Origin: Actinobacteria bacterium UBA2236
GTDB lineage: Bacteria > Actinomycetota > Actinomycetes > Nanopelagicales > Nanopelagicaceae
Reading direction: 5' to 3'
Assembly: GCA_002347935.1 (NCBI GenBank)
Contig: DDYK01000025.1
Coordinates: 1-7,367 of the forward strand
Length of the DNA: 7,367 nucleotides
Shown here: positions 1-5,760 of the stretch, in pieces
How the letters are laid out: every line of letters begins with the position of its first letter
Numbering within the stretch: the stretch's first letter is position 1
Made by a program: the position numbers and the translations under genes
The notes under the pieces: generated by a model
Databases searched by the model: none
Seen by the model: the letters and a program-made list of their open reading frames with translations, nothing else
What the model was told of the DNA's origin: nothing

Positions 1-668
1 CCCCATTGTTTAGGCTTGTTTGTTACTTGGGTATCGCGCTCAGAGATATGAATCACTTTAACTCCAAGCAGGTGAGCAAGATCGTTATAACGCTCATCAG
101 TTAGGGCGCTTTCTACCCCAGCTGCTGCTTTCGATTCTTTAAGGGCAAGGGTTGCAATATCAACCATGGATTTCTTCACTAGATGCGAGACAAGTCCAGG
201 ATTTGCGCCGTGTTCAACAATGGCGGTTGCTCCAACTTTGCTCCACTTTGATTTCATCTCGCGCATACGCATATGGCGGTAGTAGAGAGTTCTCTCTAGC
301 GGATGTTTATTAGCCCCTCCTGCATAAGGGTCCCACTCCTCAACTGAGGTGTTTAAATAGAGAACTCCATTGTCATGGCACCAATTTAGAATTGTATTGG
401 CATCGATATTCCATGCTAAATCAAGGAGAAAGTCTCCGGCACTTAAATGCTTTTTTAATTGGCTATCAAGATTTTCTTGAGTTATCTGATCTTGGATATA
501 AGTAGCGCCTTTATCCAGCGCACCTTTTACTCTCAAGCGATTATCTCGCTGGTCCATAATGGTGATTTGGTTTGCATCAACTAGATGCTCAATTAGAAGG
601 GGTAATACTGATTGGGAGACTGATCCTGCTCCCAGGATTAAAACTTTATTGTTGAACTTCTCTGCCAA
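1..668 (-). CDS. hss: Homospermidine synthase, N-terminal part (runs off left edge)
   Basis: This cytoplasmic enzyme joins two putrescines (or putrescine and spermidine) into homospermidine, using NAD(H) as a bound redox cofactor (known for the family). The 222 visible codons show a Rossmann nucleotide-binding loop GAGSVSQS (residues 13-20), a DQRDNR segment after beta-2 (39-44), the family block HGANPGLVSH (153-162) and ISERDTQ (208-214). The usual length is about 470 residues, so roughly half is present. I chose the TTG at 668: an in-frame TAA lies directly before it, a perfect AAGGAGG sits 8 nt upstream, and any later start would remove the Rossmann loop. The upstream neighbour on the same strand is the diguanylate cyclase, 95 bp away, with no convincing terminator between. 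In many bacteria an ornithine-type decarboxylase adjoins this gene, but that side lies outside the window. The family call is secure by motif; the exact polyamine product is inferred. Confidence 0.9.
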   Translation of the reverse strand, partial: MAEKFNNKVLILGAGSVSQSVLPLLIEHLVDANQITIMDQRDNRLRVKGALDKGATYIQDQITQENLDSQLKKHLSAGDFLLDLAWNIDANTILNWCHDNGVLYLNTSVEEWDPYAGGANKHPLERTLYYRHMRMREMKSKWSKVGATAIVEHGANPGLVSHLVKKSMVDIATLALKESKAAAGVESALTDERYNDLAHLLGVKVIHISERDTQVTNKPKQW

Positions 669-676
669 TTAGGGAA

Positions 677-683
677 CCTCCTT
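677..683 (-). promoter_or_regulatory. Strong ribosome binding site fixing the TTG start of hss
   Basis: The minus strand reads AAGGAGG, a full anti-16S match, 8 nt before the TTG at 668. No other start codon is suitably placed, and the preceding in-frame codon is TAA. This site therefore decides the start, and it suggests efficient initiation despite the rare start codon. Confidence 0.85.
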
Positions 684-763
684 AGCTAGGGGCTTGTGAA
701 TCTCACCTCTTGTTGTTAAGCCTTTTAGGGCTTCTTGGTTGGATATTTCTGACCTGGCGAAAT

Positions 764-2176
764 TTACAACCTAGAGCCGGATGTGCCTAATTGATCATGC
801 CAAGAGAGCACGCCAAGCTTTGATCTCTTTGCTTCATACATCGCCTCATCAGCTCTTCTAAGGAGTTGCTCTGCCGCAGTTGAGCCTGGCTCATTACTTG
901 CTTCACCGATTGAAACATCGAGGCAGATTTCCTTTGAGTTAATGTGGAGCGGATAGGTAAGAGTTGCCTTAAGCGCCTTTGCCACCTCCATGCCATCATC
1001 TCCTGGAATGAGCGCGCCAAATTCATCACCCCCTAGGCGAGCTAGCAGTGCATCTGAGGGCATAACTCTTTGGAAGCGGCTTGCAACTTGCTTTAGGAGT
1101 TGATCGCCAATTGCATGTCCTAAGTTGTCATTTACTGCCTTAAAACCATCTAGATCAAGAATTAGTAGCGAGCCCGGGCTTTTAAGAAACTCTTGGCAAT
1201 CGACCATGAATTTGCGCCGATTGGCAAGGCCAGTTAGCTCATCGGTTCTTGCCAGAATCTGCTCATTACTCATGTTGCGAGCATCATTGATAGCAACGCC
1301 CATTCGTAGAAACGATAGAGCGATGGTTACAAAGGCAGGCAATATTAGAAACCGCGGGATATAGGAGGGCTGCAATACAGCAATTGCAAGCAGGGTAGAG
1401 CTTCCAAGAAGAGCAATTGTGGCCACGGCTGAATTAAAACTTCGAGGCGCTTGTACTTCATTACTTGCAAACCAAAATGCTTCAGAGATAAAGATAAAAC
1501 TTATCAGCCATCCAACATCAGTAAGCGACCCAAATTCATATTTGCCTAAATAGGATTGATAGAGAAAGTAGAAGTCTGATAGAAAGAACATGGCCGCTCC
1601 GATGAGAATTAGTCCATTTCGCCAACTTATTCTCTGCCTTAAAACTAAGATAAGTACCAAGACCAAAATCACAATATCTCCTACTGGATAGAGAATCGCC
1701 AGGAATACTTCAAAGATACTTCCCTCAATAGATGTCATGGCTGGCCTTACTAGAAGTGCCGTTAATATCGTGGTGTATCCGATAGCGATAATTGCAGTAT
1801 CGAGTAGCTCAAGGGATTTACTAACACTTTTGAAACGAATTGCTCTGGTAAGTCCAAATATTGCCAGTGGATAAAAGAGCGCATAGAAGCTCTGGGCTAT
1901 CAGATCAAGATCCAGCAGCGTCTTGATGTCAAAGAAAGAGTTCAGTGATGAAGTGATTGACCCTGCGCCCCAGGCGATGATTGCGCCAATCACTCCATAT
2001 CTGCCTAAGGGATCATCAAGAATTGGCGATAGTGCAATTGAAGCAGCAGCAAGAAGTGCAACTAGATTGAAGAGAACCAGGTCATACTCCCACCTAGCAT
2101 CTGAATTGTTCCTGAGAAATATGTAGGTGATCAGAGTTGCTATGGCAAGGGGTCGAAAAAACAGATAGGTTTTCAC
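764..2176 (-). CDS. Multi-pass membrane diguanylate cyclase (GGDEF protein)
   Basis: It should make cyclic di-GMP from two GTP at the inner face of the membrane. Residues 1-290 are a series of hydrophobic segments, about eight to ten predicted membrane helices (for example 35-50, 58-80, 90-112, 125-145, 152-180, 186-210, 218-238, 250-268, 275-290), with no sensor domain I can name. A GGDEF domain follows: DELTGLANRR (312-321), metal-binding DLDGFK (341-346), substrate-binding ND and GH (349-354), intact GGDEF (382-386) and the C-terminal RADEAMYEAK (441-450). The RxxD product-inhibition site expected at 373-376 reads PSDA, so feedback control at that site is probably missing. No EAL domain is present. 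The start is the GTG at 2176, with an in-frame TAG two codons upstream; ribosome binding is weak (AGAAG abuts the start). It is divergent from the Rieske gene and may be co-transcribed with hss downstream. Activity is likely; the signal it senses is unknown. Confidence 0.9.
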   Translation of the reverse strand: MKTYLFFRPLAIATLITYIFLRNNSDARWEYDLVLFNLVALLAAASIALSPILDDPLGRYGVIGAIIAWGAGSITSSLNSFFDIKTLLDLDLIAQSFYALFYPLAIFGLTRAIRFKSVSKSLELLDTAIIAIGYTTILTALLVRPAMTSIEGSIFEVFLAILYPVGDIVILVLVLILVLRQRISWRNGLILIGAAMFFLSDFYFLYQSYLGKYEFGSLTDVGWLISFIFISEAFWFASNEVQAPRSFNSAVATIALLGSSTLLAIAVLQPSYIPRFLILPAFVTIALSFLRMGVAINDARNMSNEQILARTDELTGLANRRKFMVDCQEFLKSPGSLLILDLDGFKAVNDNLGHAIGDQLLKQVASRFQRVMPSDALLARLGGDEFGALIPGDDGMEVAKALKATLTYPLHINSKEICLDVSIGEASNEPGSTAAEQLLRRADEAMYEAKRSKLGVLSWHDQLGTSGSRL

Positions 2177-2191
2177 CTTCTAAAGGTATTG

Positions 2192-2197
2192 AAAGGG
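2192..2197 (+). promoter_or_regulatory. Ribosome binding site choosing the ATG of the Rieske gene
   Basis: AAAGGG lies 5 nt before the ATG at 2203. The reading frame stays open upstream to a TTG at 2137, but that start has no ribosome binding site and would put 22 polar residues in front of the twin-arginine signal. The ATG at 2203 is therefore preferred. Confidence 0.6.
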
Positions 2198-2202
2198 CGA
2201 TA

Positions 2203-2628
2203 ATGGATAGTGAAAAAGATGTATCAAGACGGGCAGTACTTTGTGGCCTGGCAGTTCTCACGCTTGGATTGATACCTGAAAAAGCTATTGCTGCAAGCGG
2301 TGTTAAGGTGCTAGCGAATGGAAAAGTAGAGATCACTCTCTCTAAAAACCCCGCCCTAAAAAAAGTTGGCGGAGTCGTTCAATTCTCCAATAGTCAAGGT
2401 CTCAAGATTGCTCTGGTGAGAGTTGGCAAGGGCGCAAATGAATATAGAGCGCTTAATCTCTCCTGCACACACGAGGGAACCAATGTAGTTAGAAGCGGAT
2501 CTAAATGGGTTTGTCCCAACCACCGCGCAGAATTTGCAACGGGCGGTGAGGTAAAAGTTGGACCAGCGAAAGCTAACCTGGTTACAATTCCAATAAAGAG
2601 TAGTACAAGTAAAGTTATCGTTGGCTAA
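2203..2628 (+). CDS. Tat-exported small Rieske [2Fe-2S] protein
   Basis: This 141-residue protein is a probable electron carrier outside the cytoplasmic membrane. Residues 8-30 form a twin-arginine signal (SRRAVLCGLAVLTLG, then a stretch ending in AIAAS), which fits export of a folded, cofactor-loaded protein. The Rieske ligands are Cys88-Thr-His90 and Cys104-Pro-Asn-His107, separated by 13 residues, followed by a family-like G-E-V-K-V-G-P-A segment (115-122). Rieske proteins of bc complexes normally have extra cysteines after each ligand pair (CTHxGC and CPCH) that form a disulfide. Here these positions are Thr93 and Asn106, as in Rieske-type ferredoxins, which suggests a lower redox potential (inference). 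No bc-complex, oxygenase or nitrite reductase gene is adjacent. Its start lies 26 bp from the divergent cyclase start, and its 3' end converges on the next gene with an 8-bp gap. The fold is confident; the partner is unknown. Confidence 0.88.
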   Translation: MDSEKDVSRRAVLCGLAVLTLGLIPEKAIAASGVKVLANGKVEITLSKNPALKKVGGVVQFSNSQGLKIALVRVGKGANEYRALNLSCTHEGTNVVRSGSKWVCPNHRAEFATGGEVKVGPAKANLVTIPIKSSTSKVIVG

Positions 2629-2636
2629 ATCAAAGT

Positions 2637-3335
2637 CTAGAGACCAGGCTTACAGGCCTGCTTTCTATTTTGGAGAGTTGAGGCAACTTCTGACTTAGTA
2701 TTTTCAACGGTCTGAAGAACATTCGCTTTCTGCTTCTCCTTCTTTGCTACCTCACCTATCTTGTCGCGAAGGCTGGCAGCTGATCTTTCAAAGTTCTTTG
2801 CCGCAAGTTCATAACTCCGTGCTGCTTTAGTCCAGGTAGCCGCATTAGTTGTGTACTGCTTTCCAGCTGTTGTGGTTGCTCCAACTTTCGTTGCATTATC
2901 AGTGTTGGCTTTAGCTTCTAGGAGCGCAGATGCTTGTTTGGCTTTAGCGTCAGCGGCCTTTTGATCAAATACTTTGGCCTCTGCCTCGTCAGTAGGTGCG
3001 GCAGCTTTGAGGGCAGCGATTTCAGTATCGAGCATGGTTGCTGCTTGAGCAGCCGTTTCAGTAATGTTTTTTAACCGAGCGTTTGACTCAAGATAAAGCT
3101 TGTTTGAATCGATACAGCCAACCCAAACCCAAGTTAATTTTGCATTTTTAACCGTGGGGTTCTTGGTGCAAACATATCCATCTCCACCAATTTTGGTTTT
3201 TGCATTCGCTTTTGTGCAAGCGGCTCCAGCTTTGTTAGCAGCTTCTGCCGGGATCACAGCAGTAGATGCCATTAGTAGGGAGGTTGCAGCAAATAGGGTT
3301 GCGCCTCGTCCAAGTTGCTTTAGTGAGTTACGCAC
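2637..3335 (-). CDS. Secreted alanine-rich coiled-coil protein, unknown function
   Basis: I do not recognise a named family over the full length. Residues 1-33 are a Sec signal peptide: a basic start MRNSLKQLGR, a hydrophobic core, and an A-E-A-A cleavage area near 30-33. Residues 35-74 form a small Cys module (Cys40, Cys56 and Cys74, with Gly-Gly-x-Gly-Tyr at 50-54 and Trp69/Trp71). It resembles a short motif, G-x-x-C through Y-x-C to L-x-W, that I associate with exported proteins of small planktonic actinobacteria. Residues 80-225 are rich in Ala, Lys, Glu and Thr and should form long helices or a coiled coil. A fourth cysteine, Cys228, is at the C terminus. The start is the GTG at 3335 with GAGGAG 6 nt upstream. 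It lies 115 bp downstream of the SDR gene and probably has its own promoter. No lipobox or sortase signal is seen. A cell-surface or structural role is only a guess. Confidence 0.8.
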   Translation of the reverse strand: MRNSLKQLGRGATLFAATSLLMASTAVIPAEAANKAGAACTKANAKTKIGGDGYVCTKNPTVKNAKLTWVWVGCIDSNKLYLESNARLKNITETAAQAATMLDTEIAALKAAAPTDEAEAKVFDQKAADAKAKQASALLEAKANTDNATKVGATTTAGKQYTTNAATWTKAARSYELAAKNFERSAASLRDKIGEVAKKEKQKANVLQTVENTKSEVASTLQNRKQACKPGL

Positions 3336-3341
3336 AAAATT

Positions 3342-3347
3342 CTCCTC
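3342..3347 (-). promoter_or_regulatory. Ribosome binding site for the secreted coiled-coil gene
   Basis: The minus strand reads GAGGAG, 6 nt before the GTG at 3335. It supports that GTG as the true start, which also gives a well-formed signal peptide. Confidence 0.75.
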
Positions 3348-3359
3348 AAAAGTAAATTA

Positions 3360-3375
3360 GTTATATGTCATTATC
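3360..3375 (-). promoter_or_regulatory. Possible -10 region for the secreted coiled-coil gene
   Basis: In the 115-bp gap upstream of the gene, the minus strand has two overlapping -10-like words, GATAAT (3375-3370) and TATAAC (3365-3360), the second ending 24 nt before the GTG. No good TTGACA-like -35 lies at 16-18 bp from either, so this is a weak call based on composition and position. Confidence 0.3.
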
Positions 3376-3450
3376 CTAAAGGGCGGAGACTGTTTTTTCG
3401 GTGAGGGAAATGCTTAAAGTTCTGGTGAATTTACTGAGAAGAAAGGGAAG

Positions 3451-4233
3451 TTACTTCCTTCTGCCCCGGCGAGAGCCCAGATTCATCCCTAGCTTTCTAA
3501 CCCAAGGCCTTGGCGCATATCGAGCCAGATTTGCAATTACTTGATACTGCCGTCCTGGAATGCAGAGAACTTTTCCAGCTTGAGCCGAGTTCCATGCATC
3601 TTCGACGACTCTTTCAGAGGTTAGCCAGAGCCAATTGGGCAAACCAGCCATCTTCATATTTCCCCTTTGGTGAAATTCTGTCCTGGTGTAACCAGGTGCT
3701 AGGGAGAGCAGTTTCACATTGCTGCCCAAGAGTTCAGTGTGGAGGGATTCAGTCAACACTGTTAGGTAGGACTTAGCTGCGCTATAGGTTCCACCCGCAA
3801 TCCAGCCGGCAATACTTGAGACATTTATGATTACTCCGCTATTTCGCGCCTTCATGATGGGCAATATGGCATGCATTAAACGCATTGGAGCTGTTACTAA
3901 GACATCAAGTAGAGCTATCTCATCTGAAATCTCACTTACTAAAAAGCTCTTCTTAATTCCAAAGCCAGCATTATTGATTAATACTTCAATCGGCCGTGAA
4001 GTATTTTGCAGGCGCAGCTCAATTCGCCTAATGTCTTCATCGCGACTTAAGTCAGCAACTAGGACTTCCACCTCAACGCCGAAGTTTTCTCTCCATTTAC
4101 TAGCATTTTGATTTAATCTCTCTAAATCACGCGCAACAATTACTAGATCATGGCCTTTTTTTGCTAGTAGCTCAGCAAAAGAGGCGCCAATACCTGCTGT
4201 GGCTCCAGTTATTAAAGCGATGGGCTTAGACAT
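3451..4233 (-). CDS. Classical short-chain dehydrogenase/reductase (SDR)
   Basis: This 260-residue cytoplasmic NAD(P)-dependent oxidoreductase has an unknown substrate. It shows the cofactor loop TGATAGIG (9-16), Arg35 after beta-2 (favouring NADP(H)), Asp61, NNAG (87-90), active-site Ser140, YSAAK (Tyr150, Lys154) and the PG turn (180-181). By eye, the conserved helix-4 Asn of the catalytic tetrad aligns with Leu112 (D-V-L-V-T-A where N-V-T-A is usual), which is notable. The C terminus is strongly basic (SRRGRRK). Its ATG overlaps the stop codon of the upstream saccharopine-family gene by one base (TAATG) and has no clear ribosome binding site of its own. Translation is therefore probably coupled, and the two enzymes may act on the same pathway. 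It could be a carbonyl reductase for a keto or aldehyde product of the upstream enzyme; that is inference. Confidence 0.88.
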   Translation of the reverse strand: MSKPIALITGATAGIGASFAELLAKKGHDLVIVARDLERLNQNASKWRENFGVEVEVLVADLSRDEDIRRIELRLQNTSRPIEVLINNAGFGIKKSFLVSEISDEIALLDVLVTAPMRLMHAILPIMKARNSGVIINVSSIAGWIAGGTYSAAKSYLTVLTESLHTELLGSNVKLLSLAPGYTRTEFHQRGNMKMAGLPNWLWLTSERVVEDAWNSAQAGKVLCIPGRQYQVIANLARYAPRPWVRKLGMNLGSRRGRRK

Positions 4234-5459
4234 TATTTTGCGATGTTACTGGCGTCTTCTTCTCTGATATGCCAAGAAGTTCCATATTCCTCTAGTAAAT
4301 CAAGGAAAGGTTTGGCATCAAACCACTCAGGGCCATTTACCCCTCTTGGCTTCCAAATTCCCTTTTCAATTAACTCCATTGCGATAATTGGATTAACTGC
4401 CGTTTGCCAGACTACAGCTTGATCTCCATATTCCCTCATAGACCATTGATTATCAATTACATTGTAGATATAGACAGCCTTTGGATTTCCTGACTTGTCT
4501 AAACCTTTTACCAATGTTCCAGCACAAGTCTTTCCCTTCATTCTTGATCCAAGAGTTGCTGGATCTGGAAGAGATGCGGCAAGAAGATCTCTAGGAGAAA
4601 CGGATACTCCCTGAACGTCTACATTTTCCTTCTTATCCATTCCAAGCATATTTATGGTCTTTAAGATCTGGATGAATTCTGCTCCAAGGCCATATTTGAA
4701 GTTTACTTTTTTGGCATCAATTTTCTGAGGAATTAAAACTACCTCTTCGTGTTCTACATTTACGCATTCAACAGGTCCAATACCCTCTGGGAAATCAAAT
4801 GTCTCAAGTTCGCTAAATGGCTCAGTTGTAAACCAACCACGACCATCTTCCCAAACTAGCGGAGGATTTAAACACTCCTCAATAGTGGTCCAGATCGAGA
4901 AGGAGGGAGCAAAGTCGGCACCTTCAACTCTCAAGTTAGAACCATCTAAAACTGTTATTGAATCAATTCGGGAGAAGAGTTCATCGTTGGCATATTTAGC
5001 GAAGATATCGCTCATACCTGGCTCTACACCCATCCCAACCAGGGCATAGATCTTTCTCTCTTCCCAGTTCCAATCTCTCGCAAATTGCTCATCGCCCAAC
5101 TTCACACCAGTTTCGCGGTGCGGGTAGTGAGGATGCGGTCTTGAGAGAGACATAGCCATATCGATGTAATTGGTATTTTCGATTTCGCATGCAAGAAAAA
5201 TTGGCATTACAAATCTTGGATCAACGGCGTTAATTACGACATCGGGATTAACTTTGCGTATTAGTTCGCGCAGGTCTTCCAACTCAGCAGCATTTACTTG
5301 AGCTGCAGAGAAGCGGGGGTCTTTGACGCGATATACCGCTTCTTCGGCGCGCGAGAGGGTGCGATCTGCAATTACCATTGAGGTAATAAAGGGCCTTCGC
5401 ACAGCGATATTTGCTATCGCTCTTCCGACGCCACCGGCTCCTATTACTAGGGCTTTCAT
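4233..5459 (-). CDS. Saccharopine dehydrogenase-family oxidoreductase
   Basis: This 408-residue cytoplasmic enzyme has the two-domain plan of saccharopine reductase and carboxynorspermidine synthase/dehydrogenase. An N-terminal Rossmann domain carries GAGGVG (7-12) and Asp32 (acidic after beta-2, A-D-R). DPRFVMP (80-86) follows, then the family turn GMGVEPGMSD (142-151) and a C-terminal catalytic domain with YGLG (256-259), SLPDPATLG (296-304), GKTCAGT (309-315) and QTAVNP (352-357). Such enzymes make or split a secondary amine between an amino acid or polyamine and a carbonyl compound. Which substrate applies here cannot be read from sequence. The family is conserved in actinobacteria, usually annotated only as saccharopine dehydrogenase. 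It is followed by the SDR with a TAATG overlap, so it is the first gene of a two-gene operon. The start is the ATG at 5459; the nearest Shine-Dalgarno-like word, GGAG, is 13 nt away, longer than ideal. A 14-bp direct repeat lies upstream and may regulate it. Confidence 0.85.
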   Translation of the reverse strand: MKALVIGAGGVGRAIANIAVRRPFITSMVIADRTLSRAEEAVYRVKDPRFSAAQVNAAELEDLRELIRKVNPDVVINAVDPRFVMPIFLACEIENTNYIDMAMSLSRPHPHYPHRETGVKLGDEQFARDWNWEERKIYALVGMGVEPGMSDIFAKYANDELFSRIDSITVLDGSNLRVEGADFAPSFSIWTTIEECLNPPLVWEDGRGWFTTEPFSELETFDFPEGIGPVECVNVEHEEVVLIPQKIDAKKVNFKYGLGAEFIQILKTINMLGMDKKENVDVQGVSVSPRDLLAASLPDPATLGSRMKGKTCAGTLVKGLDKSGNPKAVYIYNVIDNQWSMREYGDQAVVWQTAVNPIIAMELIEKGIWKPRGVNGPEWFDAKPFLDLLEEYGTSWHIREEDASNIAK

Positions 5460-5503
5460 GATTAGAAATCAACTCCAAACGAGATTGAGCGTTAGGCTAT
5501 CTG

Positions 5504-5547
5504 AAAGTATTGAATTAAGCAATTTACCGCGTAAAAGTATTGAATTA
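5504..5547. repeat. Perfect 14-bp direct repeat, 30-bp period, upstream of the saccharopine-family gene
   Basis: AAAGTATTGAATTA occurs at 5504-5517 and again at 5534-5547, so the start-to-start spacing is 30 bp, close to three helical turns. Both copies lie in the 158-bp divergent spacer (5460-5617), 45 to 88 bp upstream of the ATG at 5459, where promoter or operator elements are expected. The rest of the spacer is AT-rich and holds no gene I can support. A role as paired regulator sites is inferred. Confidence 0.6.
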
Positions 5548-5604
5548 TCATTAGATACTTCACATTTAATACGAAAGTAATTATCTGTGAATGGAGTGTG
5601 AAAT

Positions 5605-5610
5605 TATATT
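5605..5610 (+). promoter_or_regulatory. Possible -10 element of the tRNA-Arg promoter
   Basis: TATATT ends 7 bp before the first base of the mature tRNA, so transcription would begin at or just before the 5' end. The -35 region is poor: TTATCT at 5581-5586, with 18-bp spacing. This is a weak call based on position. Confidence 0.35.
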
Positions 5611-5617
5611 CAATTAA

Positions 5618-5690
5618 GTCCTTGTAGCTCAGTGGATAGAGCAACCGCCTCCTAAGCGGTAGGTCGCCGGTTCAACTCCGGCCAAGGACA
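5618..5690 (+). tRNA. tRNA-Arg (anticodon CCU)
   Basis: The 73-nt cloverleaf is complete. The acceptor stem GTCCTTG pairs perfectly with CAAGGAC, the D stem is GCTC/GAGC, and the anticodon stem ACCGC/GCGGT holds loop CTCCTAA. The T stem is GCCGG/CCGGC with loop TTCAACT, and the discriminator is A. The anticodon CCT (5651-5653) reads the arginine codon AGG. The 3' CCA is not encoded (the next bases are CAA), so it must be added after transcription. The gene stands alone between the saccharopine-family operon and the GH125 gene. A T-rich stretch (TTATTTTTTGG) starts about 9 nt after its end and could help stop transcription, though no separate hairpin is present. Confidence 0.96.
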
Positions 5691-5747
5691 CAAGTTACAT
5701 TATTTTTTGGGCGTTTAACTAAACAGTTTCGTAACTAAATCCTTTAG

Positions 5748-5753
5748 TAGAAT
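5748..5753 (+). promoter_or_regulatory. -10 element suggesting a leaderless GH125 transcript
   Basis: TAGAAT lies 7 bp before the GTG at 5761, so the expected transcription start falls on or next to the start codon. There is no Shine-Dalgarno sequence in front of this GTG, and an in-frame TAA at 5716 excludes earlier starts except GTA-like codons. Leaderless messages are common in actinobacteria. The -35 region is not recognisable. Confidence 0.45.
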
Positions 5754-5760
5754 CAAGTCC

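Noticed and set aside
718..733. Inverted repeat AAGCC-TTTTAG-GGCTT between the cyclase and hss genes as a terminator
   Set aside because: The stem is only 5 bp and neither strand has a T tract after it. It does not meet intrinsic terminator criteria.
2137..2202. Longer version of the Rieske protein starting at TTG 2137
   Set aside because: No ribosome binding site precedes it, and it would bury the twin-arginine signal behind 22 polar residues. The ATG at 2203 has a suitable AAAGGG.
2643..2664. CAGGC-TTACAG-GCCTG at the convergent end of the Rieske and coiled-coil genes
   Set aside because: It lies within the last codons of the minus-strand gene, has a 5-bp stem and no convincing T tract on either side.
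3446..3458. Palindrome GGAAGT-T-ACTTCC at the stop codon of the SDR gene as a terminator
   Set aside because: The stem is short with a loop of about 3 nt, and it is followed on the minus strand by a mixed pyrimidine run rather than a clean T tract. It could be chance.
3510..4111. Plus-strand open frames within the SDR gene
   Set aside because: They have no recognisable motifs and lie opposite a clear SDR; they are shadows of the real reading frame.
5671..5690. Duplicated tRNA 3' end as an integration site
   Set aside because: Reading through to 7367 by eye, I found no second copy of the T-arm/acceptor sequence, and no integrase gene is present.
5712..5723. GTTTA-AC-TAAAC inverted repeat upstream of GH125 as an operator
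   Set aside because: A 5-bp AT-rich arm with a 2-bp gap is expected by chance in such sequence, and there is no second copy.
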